A stretch of DNA of 64,000 nucleotides from JANXXV01 sp038230275 (GTDB lineage: Bacteria; Acidobacteriota; Terriglobia; Bryobacterales; Bryobacteraceae): contig JBBRNO010000019.1 of NCBI GenBank assembly GCA_038230275.1, positions 1 through 64,000 of the forward strand, in the 5' to 3' direction. Numbering within the stretch: the first letter of the stretch is position 1; each line of letters begins with the position of its first letter. Below are positions 46,786 to 60,315 of this stretch, piece after piece. The position numbers and the translations under genes were made by a program. Below the pieces are notes generated by a model. That model worked only from the letters and a program-made list of their open reading frames with translations. It had not been told where the DNA came from and ran no database searches.

Positions 46786-47673
46786 ATGCTCCAGCGGTTC
46801 CTCAATCCGTCGGTGCTCGCCGGCATTTCCGGGCTCGAACTCGTTGCCAAAACGGTGGTCGACGGCTTCGTCTCCGGCCTCCATCGCTCGCCCGATTTCG
46901 GATTCAGTCAGGAATTCGCCGAATACCGCGCCTATTCGGAAGGTGACGATCTGCGCCATGTGGATTGGAACGTTTACGCCCGCACCGAACGCGCTTATCT
47001 GAAACGATACCGCGGTGAAACCAACTCGCAGCTCACCATGCTGCTGGACGTCAGTGCTTCCATGGCCTTCGGTTCTCAACCGGTCAACAAGCTGGATTAC
47101 GCGCGCTTCCTGGTCGCCTCCATCTGCTATCTCTCGAACCAACAGCGCGACGCCGCCGGCCTCATCGTCTTCGATGACGAAATCAAGAATTATGTGCCGC
47201 CCTCCACCCGCCAGGGTCAATTTGCGCGCTTGCTTCACGCCATTGAGAAGGCCGAGCCCGGCACTCGCACCAACCTCGAAAAGCCGCTGCTGCATTGCCA
47301 GCAGTTTCTTCACCGCCGCGGCATCATTGCGCTGATTTCCGACTTTTACGAATCCCCCGAGGCGGTCATCAAGGCCGTGGACCCGCTGCGCGCGCACGGC
47401 AACGAACTCATCCTCTTCCACGTCCTGGATCCCCAGGAAATTCGTCCCACCATGAAGGAGCCCATGCTAGTGCTCGACATGGAAACCAACGATGCCATGG
47501 AGGTGACGCCCGACTATGTACGCACCGAGTATCGTGAAAAAATCGACGCGCATATTGAAGGACTCCGCACGGAGGCGCGCCGCAACGGCATCGACTACTG
47601 TCTGCTTGATACCAGTAAGCCTTTGGATGAAGGCATGCGCGAATTTCTAACCATCCGCCGGAGGCGCCGCTGA
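46786..47673 (+). CDS. DUF58 protein with VWA-like fold
   Basis: A 295-residue cytoplasmic protein. The DUF58 motif 'YSEGDDLRHVDW' (50-61) precedes a VWA-like MIDAS region 'LLDVSASM' (86-93). DUF58 proteins pair with MoxR ATPases as their substrates. The C-terminus is basic. The stop overlaps the next start (TGATG). Confidence 0.93.
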   Translation: MLQRFLNPSVLAGISGLELVAKTVVDGFVSGLHRSPDFGFSQEFAEYRAYSEGDDLRHVDWNVYARTERAYLKRYRGETNSQLTMLLDVSASMAFGSQPVNKLDYARFLVASICYLSNQQRDAAGLIVFDDEIKNYVPPSTRQGQFARLLHAIEKAEPGTRTNLEKPLLHCQQFLHRRGIIALISDFYESPEAVIKAVDPLRAHGNELILFHVLDPQEIRPTMKEPMLVLDMETNDAMEVTPDYVRTEYREKIDAHIEGLRTEARRNGIDYCLLDTSKPLDEGMREFLTIRRRRR

Positions 47674-49702
47674 TGGGCTTTCTGGCGCCGTGGTTCCTGG
47701 GTGGACTCGCTGCCCTCGGTCTGCCTGTCTATATTCACCTGCTGAAGCAGCATAAAAGTATCCCTCTGCCCTTCAGTTCGTTGATGTTTTTTGAGCAGCG
47801 TACGCAAAGCTCCATCAAGCACCGCCGGCTGAAATACCTGTTGCTGTTTGCCATGCGCATGGCCATGGTGTTGCTACTGGCGCTGCTGTTCTCCAATTTC
47901 TACATCACCCGCACCGTGGACCCGAAAGCCCAGGGAAAGAAACTGCGGATCTTCGCCCTCGACAATTCGTTCAGCATGCGCACCGGCGACCGTTTCTCCG
48001 CCGCTAAACAACAGGCTCTGGAGGCACTCTCCAGCTTCCGCGGCGGTGACCTGGGCCAGGTGGTCAGCTTCTCCACCCAAGTCAATATGCTGACCCAACA
48101 GACGGAAGACCCAGCCGAACTTCGCAGCGCTCTCCAGTCGGTGACGCAGGGCGACGGACGCAGCGGCTATGCGGAACTCTCGCAGCTGCTCCGGTCCACC
48201 GCGCAATCCAGCCAGACGCCGGTGGAAGTTCACATCTTCAGCGATATGCAGAAGACGTCGCTGCCTTCCCCGTTTTCCGAACTGGCGTTAGGCGGCAACA
48301 CCAGCGTGATCCTGCATCCCACGGCCACTGCCGATGAACCGAACTGGTATGTGGAAAGTGTCAACGCGCCGCGTAGTGTCTATCAGGCGAAAAAGGTAAG
48401 AGTCCTGGCCACCGTCGCCGGCGTAGGCACACCCGCGCTGGAAACGGAAGTTTCCGTCGCGCTGAACAACAAGGTCATCGAATCAAAGAAAGTCAAACTG
48501 GCCGCCAATGGACGCGCGACGGCGGAGTTCTATCTGCCCGACGCGGCCTATGGCTTGAACCGCGGCGAGATCCGGATTGCCTCGCATGACAAACTGGCGC
48601 AGGATGACCGCCTCTTCTTCGCGCTGGAGCGCAAAGAGCCTGGCCGCGTCCTCTTCGTTCACGAAGCACGAAATACTCGCGGCGCACTCTACTATCGGAC
48701 CGCCTTGGATTCTCCAACCGACTCTGCCCTGGCAGTGGACGACGTCACCAGCGATCAAACCGCCAACGTCTCTCCCACCAAGTACGCGTTTGTTGTTCTG
48801 TCGGACGTTGCTTACCTGCCCGGTGAATTTGAAGATAGCTTAAAGAAATACGTGAAAGCCGGCGGCTCTGTTCTCATCGCGCTCGGTTCCGCCTCCGCAA
48901 CCAAGCCCCGTGTGCCCATCTTTGACGAAGCCATCGCCGAATCGCGCATGTCCTCGCGCAATACAGATCGCTTTCAGGGCGCCACCTCGGTGGATCTCTC
49001 GCACCCGGCCCTCAGCCGCACCAACAGCTTCGATGGCGTGAAGTTCTATCAGACCATTCAGGTCGTCCCCGGCAAGTCGCGCGTTCTCGCCAAGCTAACA
49101 GACCAGACGCCGCTCATCTTGGAAAAGAAGATCGGCGAAGGCCGCGCGCTGGTCTTCGCGTCCACCTTTGACAATATCGCCAACGATTTTCCGCTGCACA
49201 CTTCCTTCGTGCCATTCATCGAGCAGTCCGCGTACTACCTGAGCGGCGTGGAAAAATCCGCAGCCGACATCGCCGTCGATTCTTATCTTGAACTCCGCAC
49301 TAGCAAAGATCAGGGCACGTCGGTGGAAGTGCTGGACCCGGATGGCAAGCGCGCCTTGTCTCTCACCGAATCCACCTCGGCCCAGAATTTCCGTCTGCCC
49401 CGCGAAGGCTTCTTTGAAGTCCGCCGCGCCAATGGCCGTCACGAACTCATCGCCGTTCACGCGGACCGCCGCGAATCCGATCTCACCGTCATTCCCAAAG
49501 AGACCCTCGCGCTCTGGCAAAATATGGGCATGGGCGCGGATCAACAAAATGGCCCCGGCGGGCCCGGCACCCCACGCACGGCACCCTGGAGCCTGTGGTG
49601 GTATTTCGCCCTGGCCCTATTGATCGTCTCTCTGTTTGAATCGCTATTTGCAAGCCGCTACCTGGTAGCGGAAAATCAACCTATGGTCCGGAAGGAGGCA
49701 GC

Positions 49703-49706
<4 letters not shown>
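47673..49706 (+). CDS. BatA-like aerotolerance/VWA membrane protein
   Basis: A 677-residue protein with the BatA N-terminal pattern ('MGFLAPWFLGGLAALGLPVY', then 'IHLLKQHKSIPLPFSSLMFF'), a second membrane helix (about 55-78), a VWA domain with MIDAS 'DNSFS' at 97-101, a GATase-like central region (about 330-480) and a C-terminal membrane helix (about 640-660). It links the MoxR/DUF58 pair to the envelope. Its stop overlaps the DUF4175 start as TTGA. Confidence 0.9.
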
Positions 49707-53545
<3,839 letters not shown>

Positions 53546-53548
53546 TTC

Positions 53549-54211
53549 ATGAGTCAACGCCTTTATAGAGGATTCGCCTTAGCTGCCCTATCGGCACTAA
53601 TCGCCATCGGTATGGCCAGCGGTTCGGAAGGGATCCCGGACCCTTCCACCGGTGTTCAGCACGCGCCAACCAAGGGCAAGCAGATCGCCGTGCTGGCCGG
53701 CGGTTGCTTCTGGTGTACGGAAGGAATCTTCGAACAGCTAACCGACGTCAACCAGGTGATTTCCGGCTATTCCGGCGGCGAAGCAAAAGACGCGATTTAT
53801 CAAGTTGTAGGCTCCGGCAAAACCAACCACGCCGAATCCATTGAAATCACCTTCGACCCCTCTAAGATTTCTTACGGCGAGATCCTGAAAGTGTTCTTCA
53901 GCGTCGCCCATGATCCCACCACCAAGGATTATCAGGGTCCAGACCACGGCCGCCAATACCGCTCCGCCATCTTCTATAAAACGCCGGAGCAGAAGAGCAT
54001 CGCCGAATCCTACATCAAGCAACTCGACGAAGCCAAGTTTTTCACCAAGCCAATCGTCACCGAAATCGTTCCCTTGGTGAAGTTCTACCCGGCCGAGGAA
54101 TACCATCAGGACTTCATCCGGAATAATCCGGACCACCCCTACGTGGTTGTCAACTACCGCCCAAAGTTGGCCAAACTAAAGAAGTACTACCCGGCGATGG
54201 TCAAAAAATAG
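53549..54211 (+). CDS. msrA: exported peptide methionine sulfoxide reductase A
   Basis: A 220-residue enzyme with a signal peptide (1-25) and the MsrA motif GGCFWCTEG, giving catalytic Cys53 and Cys56. It reduces Met-S-sulfoxide in proteins, here in the periplasm. It starts three bases after the DUF4175 stop and probably ends the operon, fitting repair of envelope proteins. Confidence 0.95.
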   Translation: MSQRLYRGFALAALSALIAIGMASGSEGIPDPSTGVQHAPTKGKQIAVLAGGCFWCTEGIFEQLTDVNQVISGYSGGEAKDAIYQVVGSGKTNHAESIEITFDPSKISYGEILKVFFSVAHDPTTKDYQGPDHGRQYRSAIFYKTPEQKSIAESYIKQLDEAKFFTKPIVTEIVPLVKFYPAEEYHQDFIRNNPDHPYVVVNYRPKLAKLKKYYPAMVKK

Positions 54212-54283
54212 CACGCAGGCTTGCGCTCAATCCGGCGGAAGAACTTGCAACTTCCGCCATTCCGTGATGTGATGATCCTTCGC

Positions 54284-55582
54284 ATGGCGACCCCAATCAC
54301 ACGAACGATCCCAACGAACGCACAGACGCCAACGCGCACCCGCTACTGGGTGGTGGTGTTTGCCGTCACTCTGGCTATTCTTTCCTACATCGATCGCGTC
54401 TGTATCTCCCAGGCCGCGCCGGTCATCTCCAAAGATCTCGGCCTGGACAAACAGCAGATGGGCTACATCTTCTCCTCCTTCGCCGTAGCCTACGCACTAT
54501 TCGAAATTCCAGGCGGATGGATGGGCGATTGGATGGGGCCGCGTAAAGTCCTCATGCGCATCGTGATCTGGTGGTCGGTATTCACCGCCGTCACCGGATT
54601 TATGTGGAACTTCACATCGATGGCCGTCGCTCGCTTTCTGTTCGGTGCGGGCGAGGCGGGATGTTTTCCAAACCTGACCAAAGCCTTCAGCACCTGGCTT
54701 CCAAAAGTAGAGCGGGTCCGCGCGCAAGGCATCATGTGGACGTTCGCACGTTGGGGAGGAGCCTTCACCCCGCCGCTGGTGATCCTGGTTTTCAGATACT
54801 TGTCGTGGCGCGGAGCCTTCGTCTTGTTTGGGGCATTAGGCTTCGTTTGGGCCGCGTTTTTCTACGCCTGGTTCCGCGACAATCCGAAAGACAACAAGAA
54901 TGTGAACGAGGCCGAACTGGAATTGCTTGCGGAAAATGCCAAGATGGCCGAATCCGGTCACGGCAACGTGCCCTGGGGAAAACTCACCACGTCTCGAACG
55001 GTTTGGCTGCTGTGGGCGCAGTATTTTTTCCTCTCCTATCCGTGGTATTTCTACATCACCTGGCTCCCCACGTACCTGCAGGAGAACCGCCATCTTTCAC
55101 CCGGCGAAAGTGCCAAACTCGCCATCCTGCCGCTCTTCTTCGGTGGCCTCGGGGCCCTCATCTGTGGTTTCATTTCGGCTAGGGTCGCCATTTGGACCGG
55201 TAGCGTGGCCACTGCGCGGCGACTGCTCGCTTGCATCGGATTTTCAGGCGCGGCCGTGCTGCTGTATCTCGCCATTCACACCGAAAACCCCACCTACGCC
55301 ATGCTGATGATGGGCTTCGCCAGCTTTTGCAATGATCTGGTCATGCCCGGCGCCTGGGCGGCCTGTATGGACATCGGCGGCAAATACGCGGGCACCATGG
55401 CTGGCTCCATGAATATGATGGGCAACCTGGCCGGCTTTGTGGCGCCTTCGGTTGGCGGCATTATTCTGAAATCGACCGGCGGCGATTGGAACATGTTCCT
55501 CTACTCGATGGTCGGAATGTATGTCCTGGGCATTTTCTGCTGGCCCTTCATCGATCCGGTCACACCCATCGATCAGGACTGA
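54284..55582 (+). CDS. MFS transporter, anion:cation symporter type
   Basis: A 432-residue, twelve-helix transporter. 'YIDRVCISQAAPVISKDLGL' and 'GWMGDWMGPRKVLM' (the loop 2-3 motif) are typical of the ACS family, which imports hexuronates and sugar acids such as galactonate or glucarate. The ATG at 54284 was chosen; in-frame starts at 54221 or 54272 would add a basic N-terminal extension. It stands alone. Confidence 0.9.
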   Translation: MATPITRTIPTNAQTPTRTRYWVVVFAVTLAILSYIDRVCISQAAPVISKDLGLDKQQMGYIFSSFAVAYALFEIPGGWMGDWMGPRKVLMRIVIWWSVFTAVTGFMWNFTSMAVARFLFGAGEAGCFPNLTKAFSTWLPKVERVRAQGIMWTFARWGGAFTPPLVILVFRYLSWRGAFVLFGALGFVWAAFFYAWFRDNPKDNKNVNEAELELLAENAKMAESGHGNVPWGKLTTSRTVWLLWAQYFFLSYPWYFYITWLPTYLQENRHLSPGESAKLAILPLFFGGLGALICGFISARVAIWTGSVATARRLLACIGFSGAAVLLYLAIHTENPTYAMLMMGFASFCNDLVMPGAWAACMDIGGKYAGTMAGSMNMMGNLAGFVAPSVGGIILKSTGGDWNMFLYSMVGMYVLGIFCWPFIDPVTPIDQD

Positions 55583-55618
55583 TCTCGGCCTCTGACAAGC
55601 GGCAGGCAAGCGCCAGAA

Positions 55619-56326
55619 CTAGAAACTGCGCACACCCATCGCCACCACATCGTCCACGCGCATCGTCTCTTTCACCACGAACGGTTCGCCGTACTTGACG
55701 CCGATCAAATTCCCGTAAAACCGTGCAATCGCCGCGTGGCGATCATGGATTTCCTGCGCCTGTGGAAACAAACCCGCGGCTTCGGCACTCACGCCGTATT
55801 GCGATTCGTAGCACAGCAACGCCGCCATCCGCCGTTCGAAGTAGGCGCTGATGTCCACCACGAACGACGGCGTGACGTTCGCATACAACGATGAATACAG
55901 CACCTTAAACGGACGATGCGCCTCGGAATGTTCGTCCAATTTCTTCAAACCAGCCAGAAAACAAGCCTCAAACCCCATCTCTCCCGCACGGTAATGGTCG
56001 GGATGGCGCGCCTCCCAATACGGCAGAATCACCACTCGCGGTTTGTGCAGCCGGATCTGCTGGGCCAGCGCCATCCGCGCCGCCAGCGTATTTTCCAGCC
56101 GTGCATCGGGAAAGTGCATATTTCCGCGGTACGCCAGTCTCATCCGGGCCCCGGCCGCCTCCGCTTCCCGCAACCGAATCTCCGGACTTCCCCTGCTTCC
56201 CATCTCGCCTGCCGTCAGATCCAGCACGCCCGTCCGGTAGGCCATCTCCTGCATGCGCATCAGCGTGCCGCCGCAGGTCTGCTCCACATCGTCCGGATGG
56301 GCCGCAATCGCCAGAATGTCTACCAT
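55619..56326 (-). CDS. bshB1: bacillithiol biosynthesis deacetylase BshB1
   Basis: A 235-residue LmbE-like zinc deacetylase that removes acetate from GlcNAc-malate in bacillithiol synthesis. Zinc ligands are in 'AHPDDVEQTCGGTL' and 'RHPDHYRAGE'. 'DLTAGEMGSRGSPEIRLREA' and 'LRL..RGNMHFPDARL' type motifs follow the BshB1 pattern. The Met at 56326 is used. It overlaps the rhomboid gene by seven bases. Confidence 0.9.
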   Translation of the reverse strand: MVDILAIAAHPDDVEQTCGGTLMRMQEMAYRTGVLDLTAGEMGSRGSPEIRLREAEAAGARMRLAYRGNMHFPDARLENTLAARMALAQQIRLHKPRVVILPYWEARHPDHYRAGEMGFEACFLAGLKKLDEHSEAHRPFKVLYSSLYANVTPSFVVDISAYFERRMAALLCYESQYGVSAEAAGLFPQAQEIHDRHAAIARFYGNLIGVKYGEPFVVKETMRVDDVVAMGVRSF

Positions 56327-56988
56327 CGGTAATCCCTCCGGTTGCGGAATCGATCTCTCGATCCCAGCAGGTAGACCAGCAGCATCCCGGCCAGAAAGCC
56401 GCCGATATGAGCGAACCACGCCACTCCACCCTTAGTTACATTGGAGTATCCGATGGAACCCACGCCGCTGAAGATTTGAATCGCGAACCAGTAGATCAAC
56501 ATAAACACCGCCGGCACTTCCACCGTGGTAAAGAATACGAAAATCGGCACCAGCGTAAGAATCTTGGAATGCGGAAACTTTACCAGGTAGGCGCCCATCA
56601 CCCCGGCGATCGCCCCGCTCGCGCCTATGGTGGGGACCCGAGAATCTGCATTCAGCAGAATGTGTACCACCGCCGCCGCAATCCCGCACAGCAGATAGAA
56701 TAGAGCAAATCTTCCGTGCCCCAGAACGTCTTCCACGTTGTCGCCGTAGATCCACAGAAACCACATGTTTCCGATCAGATGAATCCATCCTCCGTGCAGG
56801 AACATCGACGTCAGAATGGAAGAATAATGCAAGCGCTCAGGCACAATCCCGAAGCTTGCAATGAAGTGGTTCCGCTCGTAATCGCCCAACGAAACCTGGA
56901 ATAGAAAAACCAGCACGTTTAACGAAATGATGACCACTGTGGCGATCGGCGTTGAGTGGCTCGGCTGCGTGTCCCGTAGTGGAATCAT
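56320..56988 (-). CDS. rhomboid intramembrane serine protease
   Basis: A 222-residue six-helix protein. The catalytic Ser124 is in 'TIGASGAIAG', His194 in 'WFAHIGGF', and Asn74 in 'LIGNMWFLW'. The dyad is intact. It is co-directional and overlapping with bshB1 and PfkB-like genes, with no obvious substrate nearby. Confidence 0.94.
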   Translation of the reverse strand: MIPLRDTQPSHSTPIATVVIISLNVLVFLFQVSLGDYERNHFIASFGIVPERLHYSSILTSMFLHGGWIHLIGNMWFLWIYGDNVEDVLGHGRFALFYLLCGIAAAVVHILLNADSRVPTIGASGAIAGVMGAYLVKFPHSKILTLVPIFVFFTTVEVPAVFMLIYWFAIQIFSGVGSIGYSNVTKGGVAWFAHIGGFLAGMLLVYLLGSRDRFRNRRDYRW

Positions 56989-56992
56989 GAGC

Positions 56993-57943
56993 TCAGCCGA
57001 GGTTGGCGTGCTCTTCGAATTCGCGCTGCACGCGGCGCTCGGCCCGCCCCATCAGCGCCCGTGCGTCAGCCAGGCTCTTAATGCCGCCCCGGGCGCCCAA
57101 TGCTGTACAATTCAGCGCCGCCATTGCGTTTGATAGATCCAGAATCTCGTTCATGGGCAGGCCTTGTAAAACAGCATAACAAAAGGCTCCGTGAAACACG
57201 TCGCCCGCCCCCGTCGTATCCACGCAATTCACCACAAAAGCGGGTGAGTACACGAACCGCCCGTCCACCCGCGCCAGCGCGCCGTGCGCTCCCAGGGTCA
57301 TCGCCGCCACCTTCATTCCATACTCTTCCTGCAACCGCTCCAGCGCCTTGAACGGATCGCGTTCGTTCGTCCACTGCACCGGGAATTCAGAAGATGCCAC
57401 CAGGTAATCCACATACGGCAGCACTTTATCGAAGCCATGATAAATCGTGTCGACATCCACCGTCACCGGAATGCCAGCCCCGTGCGCAATCTGCGCCGCC
57501 CGCCCCACCGCCGCCGTATCGTGCCCGTCGATATGGAGCATGCGCGCGCAGGTGATCTGCTCAGGAGTGATTTCCTCCGGATTCAGCCGCAAGCACTCCG
57601 GCCGGCTCCAAAGCACCGTACGCTCTCCCGTAGTCTGATCGATAAGGATATAGGCTGTCTGATTGGCACAGCCGGTACGAATCTGAACGTGATCCAGATT
57701 AATCCCCGAATCCAGCAGGCTCTCCATTTGGATGCGGCCCCGTTCATCGTCGCCCACGGTCCCAATGTACTTAACGCCCATGCCCAACCGTGCGCACGTC
57801 ACCATCGCGCTGGCCACTTGCCCGCCTGGGCTCAGAATTTCTTTCGTGAACGGAACTTTGCCGGCATAGGCGGGGAAGTGGGGCAGAATCAGCAGTGTGT
57901 CGGTGGCATTGAGCCCAACGCCCACCAAATCGAATTCAGGCAT
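56993..57943 (-). CDS. PfkB-family carbohydrate kinase
   Basis: A 316-residue ribokinase-like kinase. The catalytic motif is 'DTTGAGDVFHGAF' (about 258-270), and 'LSPGGQVASAMVTCARLG' is the substrate-binding region. The start at 57943 was chosen because it begins with the family pattern 'FDLVGVGLNATDT'; an in-frame start at 57997 would add 18 residues. Substrate unknown. It precedes the rhomboid gene by four bases. Confidence 0.92.
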   Translation of the reverse strand: MPEFDLVGVGLNATDTLLILPHFPAYAGKVPFTKEILSPGGQVASAMVTCARLGMGVKYIGTVGDDERGRIQMESLLDSGINLDHVQIRTGCANQTAYILIDQTTGERTVLWSRPECLRLNPEEITPEQITCARMLHIDGHDTAAVGRAAQIAHGAGIPVTVDVDTIYHGFDKVLPYVDYLVASSEFPVQWTNERDPFKALERLQEEYGMKVAAMTLGAHGALARVDGRFVYSPAFVVNCVDTTGAGDVFHGAFCYAVLQGLPMNEILDLSNAMAALNCTALGARGGIKSLADARALMGRAERRVQREFEEHANLG

Positions 57944-58066
57944 AACCCTTAGATTAGCAAGCGCGTTACGCCCTCCGCGAAGCATTTTCTCATTCACAGA
58001 ACCGCGATCTGCTCCGATTAGTTACATAGGCGGGCCGTTTGAGTAGCTCGAAAGGAGATTGCGAAC

Positions 58067-59722
58067 GTGAAATCAATGACAATTGGGAAGAAGCTCTTGC
58101 TGGGATTCGGAGCCATGGTAGCGCTAACCGGTGTACTCGGCCTGGTCGCCCTGATGAAGCTTGCGGCCGTCGCCGAAGGGGTGGACAATATTGCCGCGCG
58201 GTCCCTGCCAAGCGTCTATTTGGTGGACAAACTTACGGGCTTCTCCAAAGAGCAGAAGGTGGCAATTCTATCGCATATAGCATCTAGCAACACGGCCCAG
58301 ATGGCCGCGTTTGAGTCAAGTTATACCGACAACACCAATAAGCTGGCGGAAGCAATCAAGGCATTTGAGAAGATCAACACCGCTGCCAGTGATCGAGAGC
58401 ATATTTCCAGGCTGCTGGCGTATAACGAAAGTATCGCGCAAATCTGGACGAAGATCCTCCCCCTGAGCCGGGCCTCGAAAACCAAAGAGGCACTGGCAAT
58501 TTGGACTAACGAAGGCGGTCCACCCTCCACCGGAAGAGCGAAGTTCTTCTTAGAGGTCGCAGATTCAGAAAAAGCGTTGGCCGATGCCGATGCTGCCGCC
58601 GCCACGAAATCGGCTGCGTCCGGCCGCCTTTGGATCTTGACCGTCCTGCTGCTGGCGATCGCTTCCGGCGCTGGCACAGGCTTCTATATTATGAGGAGTA
58701 CCAATTCAGATCTCAGCCTGGCGGTGGACGAACTTGGCCGCAGCGCCGAACAGGTAACCAGTGCCGCCGCCCAGATTTCCAGCGGGAGCCAGTCTTTGGC
58801 CCAGGGTACTTCAGAACAGGCTGCCTCGCTGGAGGAGACTTCTGCCTCCAGTCAGGAAATGGCTGCGATGACAAAGAAAAATGCAGATAGTTCTCATGAG
58901 GCCGCTACCTTGATGGCGATCGTCGACAGCCGGGTCCTGGACGCAAACGCGACTCTAGCCGAGATGGTGATCTCCATGCGCGAGATCACTACCTCCAGCG
59001 ATAAGATCTCAAAGATCATTAAGGTAATCGACGAAATCGCGTTCCAGACCAATATTCTTGCCCTGAATGCCGCCGTCGAGGCAGCCCGCGCCGGTGAGGC
59101 CGGAATGGGCTTTGCCGTAGTAGCGGAAGAAGTCCGCAACCTGGCGCAGCGCAGCGCACAGGCGGCAAAGGACACCGCCGCCCTGATTGAAGAATCCATC
59201 AGCCGTTCAAGCGAAGGCAACACGAAACTCGGCAAAGTGGAGGAAGCAATCCGTTCCATCACAGGCAGTGCTCAAAAAGTGAAGACTCTTGTGGACGACG
59301 TGAACGTCAGTAGTATTGAGCAGGCTCGCGGGTCGGAGCAGATCGCCAATGCAATCAACCAGATGGAGCACGTAACGCAGCAGGCAGCCGCCAACGCGGA
59401 GCAGAGCGCTGCCGCTGGGGAAGAGATGAGCGGTCAGGCCAAGGCCATGATGGGTGTGGTGAACCGCTTGCGGGCCATGGTTGATGGCAACGATCATGAA
59501 GATCATGCCCAGAACTTCAACCGGCCAACACCTGGTCGCGCCGCCACACGGCCGGCCCCCCGCCACAAAAACTTCACTAAAGCGAAGGCTACACCAGCGG
59601 CCCTAGTGGCTCTCGGCAACGCGGTTTCTTCAACCAGGAAGAAGGCAGACTCTTCGGCAATGGCTGCGGTTGGCGCCGAAAGGGATACATTCCCAATGGA
59701 CGACGATTTCAAGGAGTTTTAA
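58067..59722 (+). CDS. methyl-accepting chemotaxis protein without recognisable HAMP
   Basis: A 551-residue chemoreceptor with TM1 (about 8-32), a periplasmic four-helix-bundle-like domain (about 33-187), TM2 (about 188-208) and a cytoplasmic signalling domain with the conserved hairpin tip 'IDEIAFQTNILALNAAVEAA' then 'RAGEAGMGFAVVAEEVRNLA'. I cannot see a HAMP domain between TM2 and the signalling helices. The start is GTG at 58067 with AAAGGAGA at 58051-58058. No che genes are close by. Confidence 0.94.
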   Translation: MKSMTIGKKLLLGFGAMVALTGVLGLVALMKLAAVAEGVDNIAARSLPSVYLVDKLTGFSKEQKVAILSHIASSNTAQMAAFESSYTDNTNKLAEAIKAFEKINTAASDREHISRLLAYNESIAQIWTKILPLSRASKTKEALAIWTNEGGPPSTGRAKFFLEVADSEKALADADAAAATKSAASGRLWILTVLLLAIASGAGTGFYIMRSTNSDLSLAVDELGRSAEQVTSAAAQISSGSQSLAQGTSEQAASLEETSASSQEMAAMTKKNADSSHEAATLMAIVDSRVLDANATLAEMVISMREITTSSDKISKIIKVIDEIAFQTNILALNAAVEAARAGEAGMGFAVVAEEVRNLAQRSAQAAKDTAALIEESISRSSEGNTKLGKVEEAIRSITGSAQKVKTLVDDVNVSSIEQARGSEQIANAINQMEHVTQQAAANAEQSAAAGEEMSGQAKAMMGVVNRLRAMVDGNDHEDHAQNFNRPTPGRAATRPAPRHKNFTKAKATPAALVALGNAVSSTRKKADSSAMAAVGAERDTFPMDDDFKEF

Positions 59723-60301
59723 CTACTTCTTGACCTTTTGTGGCATGTCGTAGACGTAGATAACATGGGGTCGTTTGAAGGCGTCCAGCGTTTCCACGCG
59801 GGACGCCTTCCAACCCGGTACCATAAAATCGTGCGAAACCACGCGCGAACCCCGCCGTAAGTCCCGCTCCAAATTAGGCCGCAAAAGATCGTTCGATCCA
59901 GTTTCCAGGTAAATGATCACCACGTCCGCGGATGCCAAATTCACGTTTAACAGGTTTCCATGGATCACTTGCACCTGATCCTGCAAGTTCTTTCGCCGGA
60001 TGGTGTCGTTCACCGTCTTCACCAGGCTTTCGGAAATCTCCACGCCAACCGCTTTGGCCCTATATCGCTCCGCGGCTGTAAACAGAATCCGCCCATCTCC
60101 ACACCCAAGATCGTAGAGCGTTTCGCCTGGCTTGATCTGCGCCGCCTCTAGCATCTTGTCCACAATTAGTTGCGGCGAAGAAACGTAGGGAGCAAGACTA
60201 TTCGAATAGTCCCGAACGTGCCGCGAGTATGGCTGTTGCGCCACGCACCGCAGGCTCGCTAGAGCAAGTAAACCAACCATCCTAAGCATGTTCAATCGCA
60301 T
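59723..60301 (-). CDS. exported class I SAM methyltransferase (second copy of this type)
   Basis: A 192-residue protein with a signal peptide (about 1-21) and motif I 'LYDLGCGDGRI' (about 62-72). It also has 'AKAVGVEISESLV' and 'VVIIYLETGSN', typical of Rossmann methyltransferases. Like the protein at 12640 it is exported, which is unusual. Three Met codons at the start (1, 5, 8) leave its exact start open. Convergent with the chemoreceptor; the stops abut at 59722/59723. Confidence 0.85.
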   Translation of the reverse strand: MRLNMLRMVGLLALASLRCVAQQPYSRHVRDYSNSLAPYVSSPQLIVDKMLEAAQIKPGETLYDLGCGDGRILFTAAERYRAKAVGVEISESLVKTVNDTIRRKNLQDQVQVIHGNLLNVNLASADVVIIYLETGSNDLLRPNLERDLRRGSRVVSHDFMVPGWKASRVETLDAFKRPHVIYVYDMPQKVKK

Positions 60302-60315
60302 GTTTGTTCTTACGT

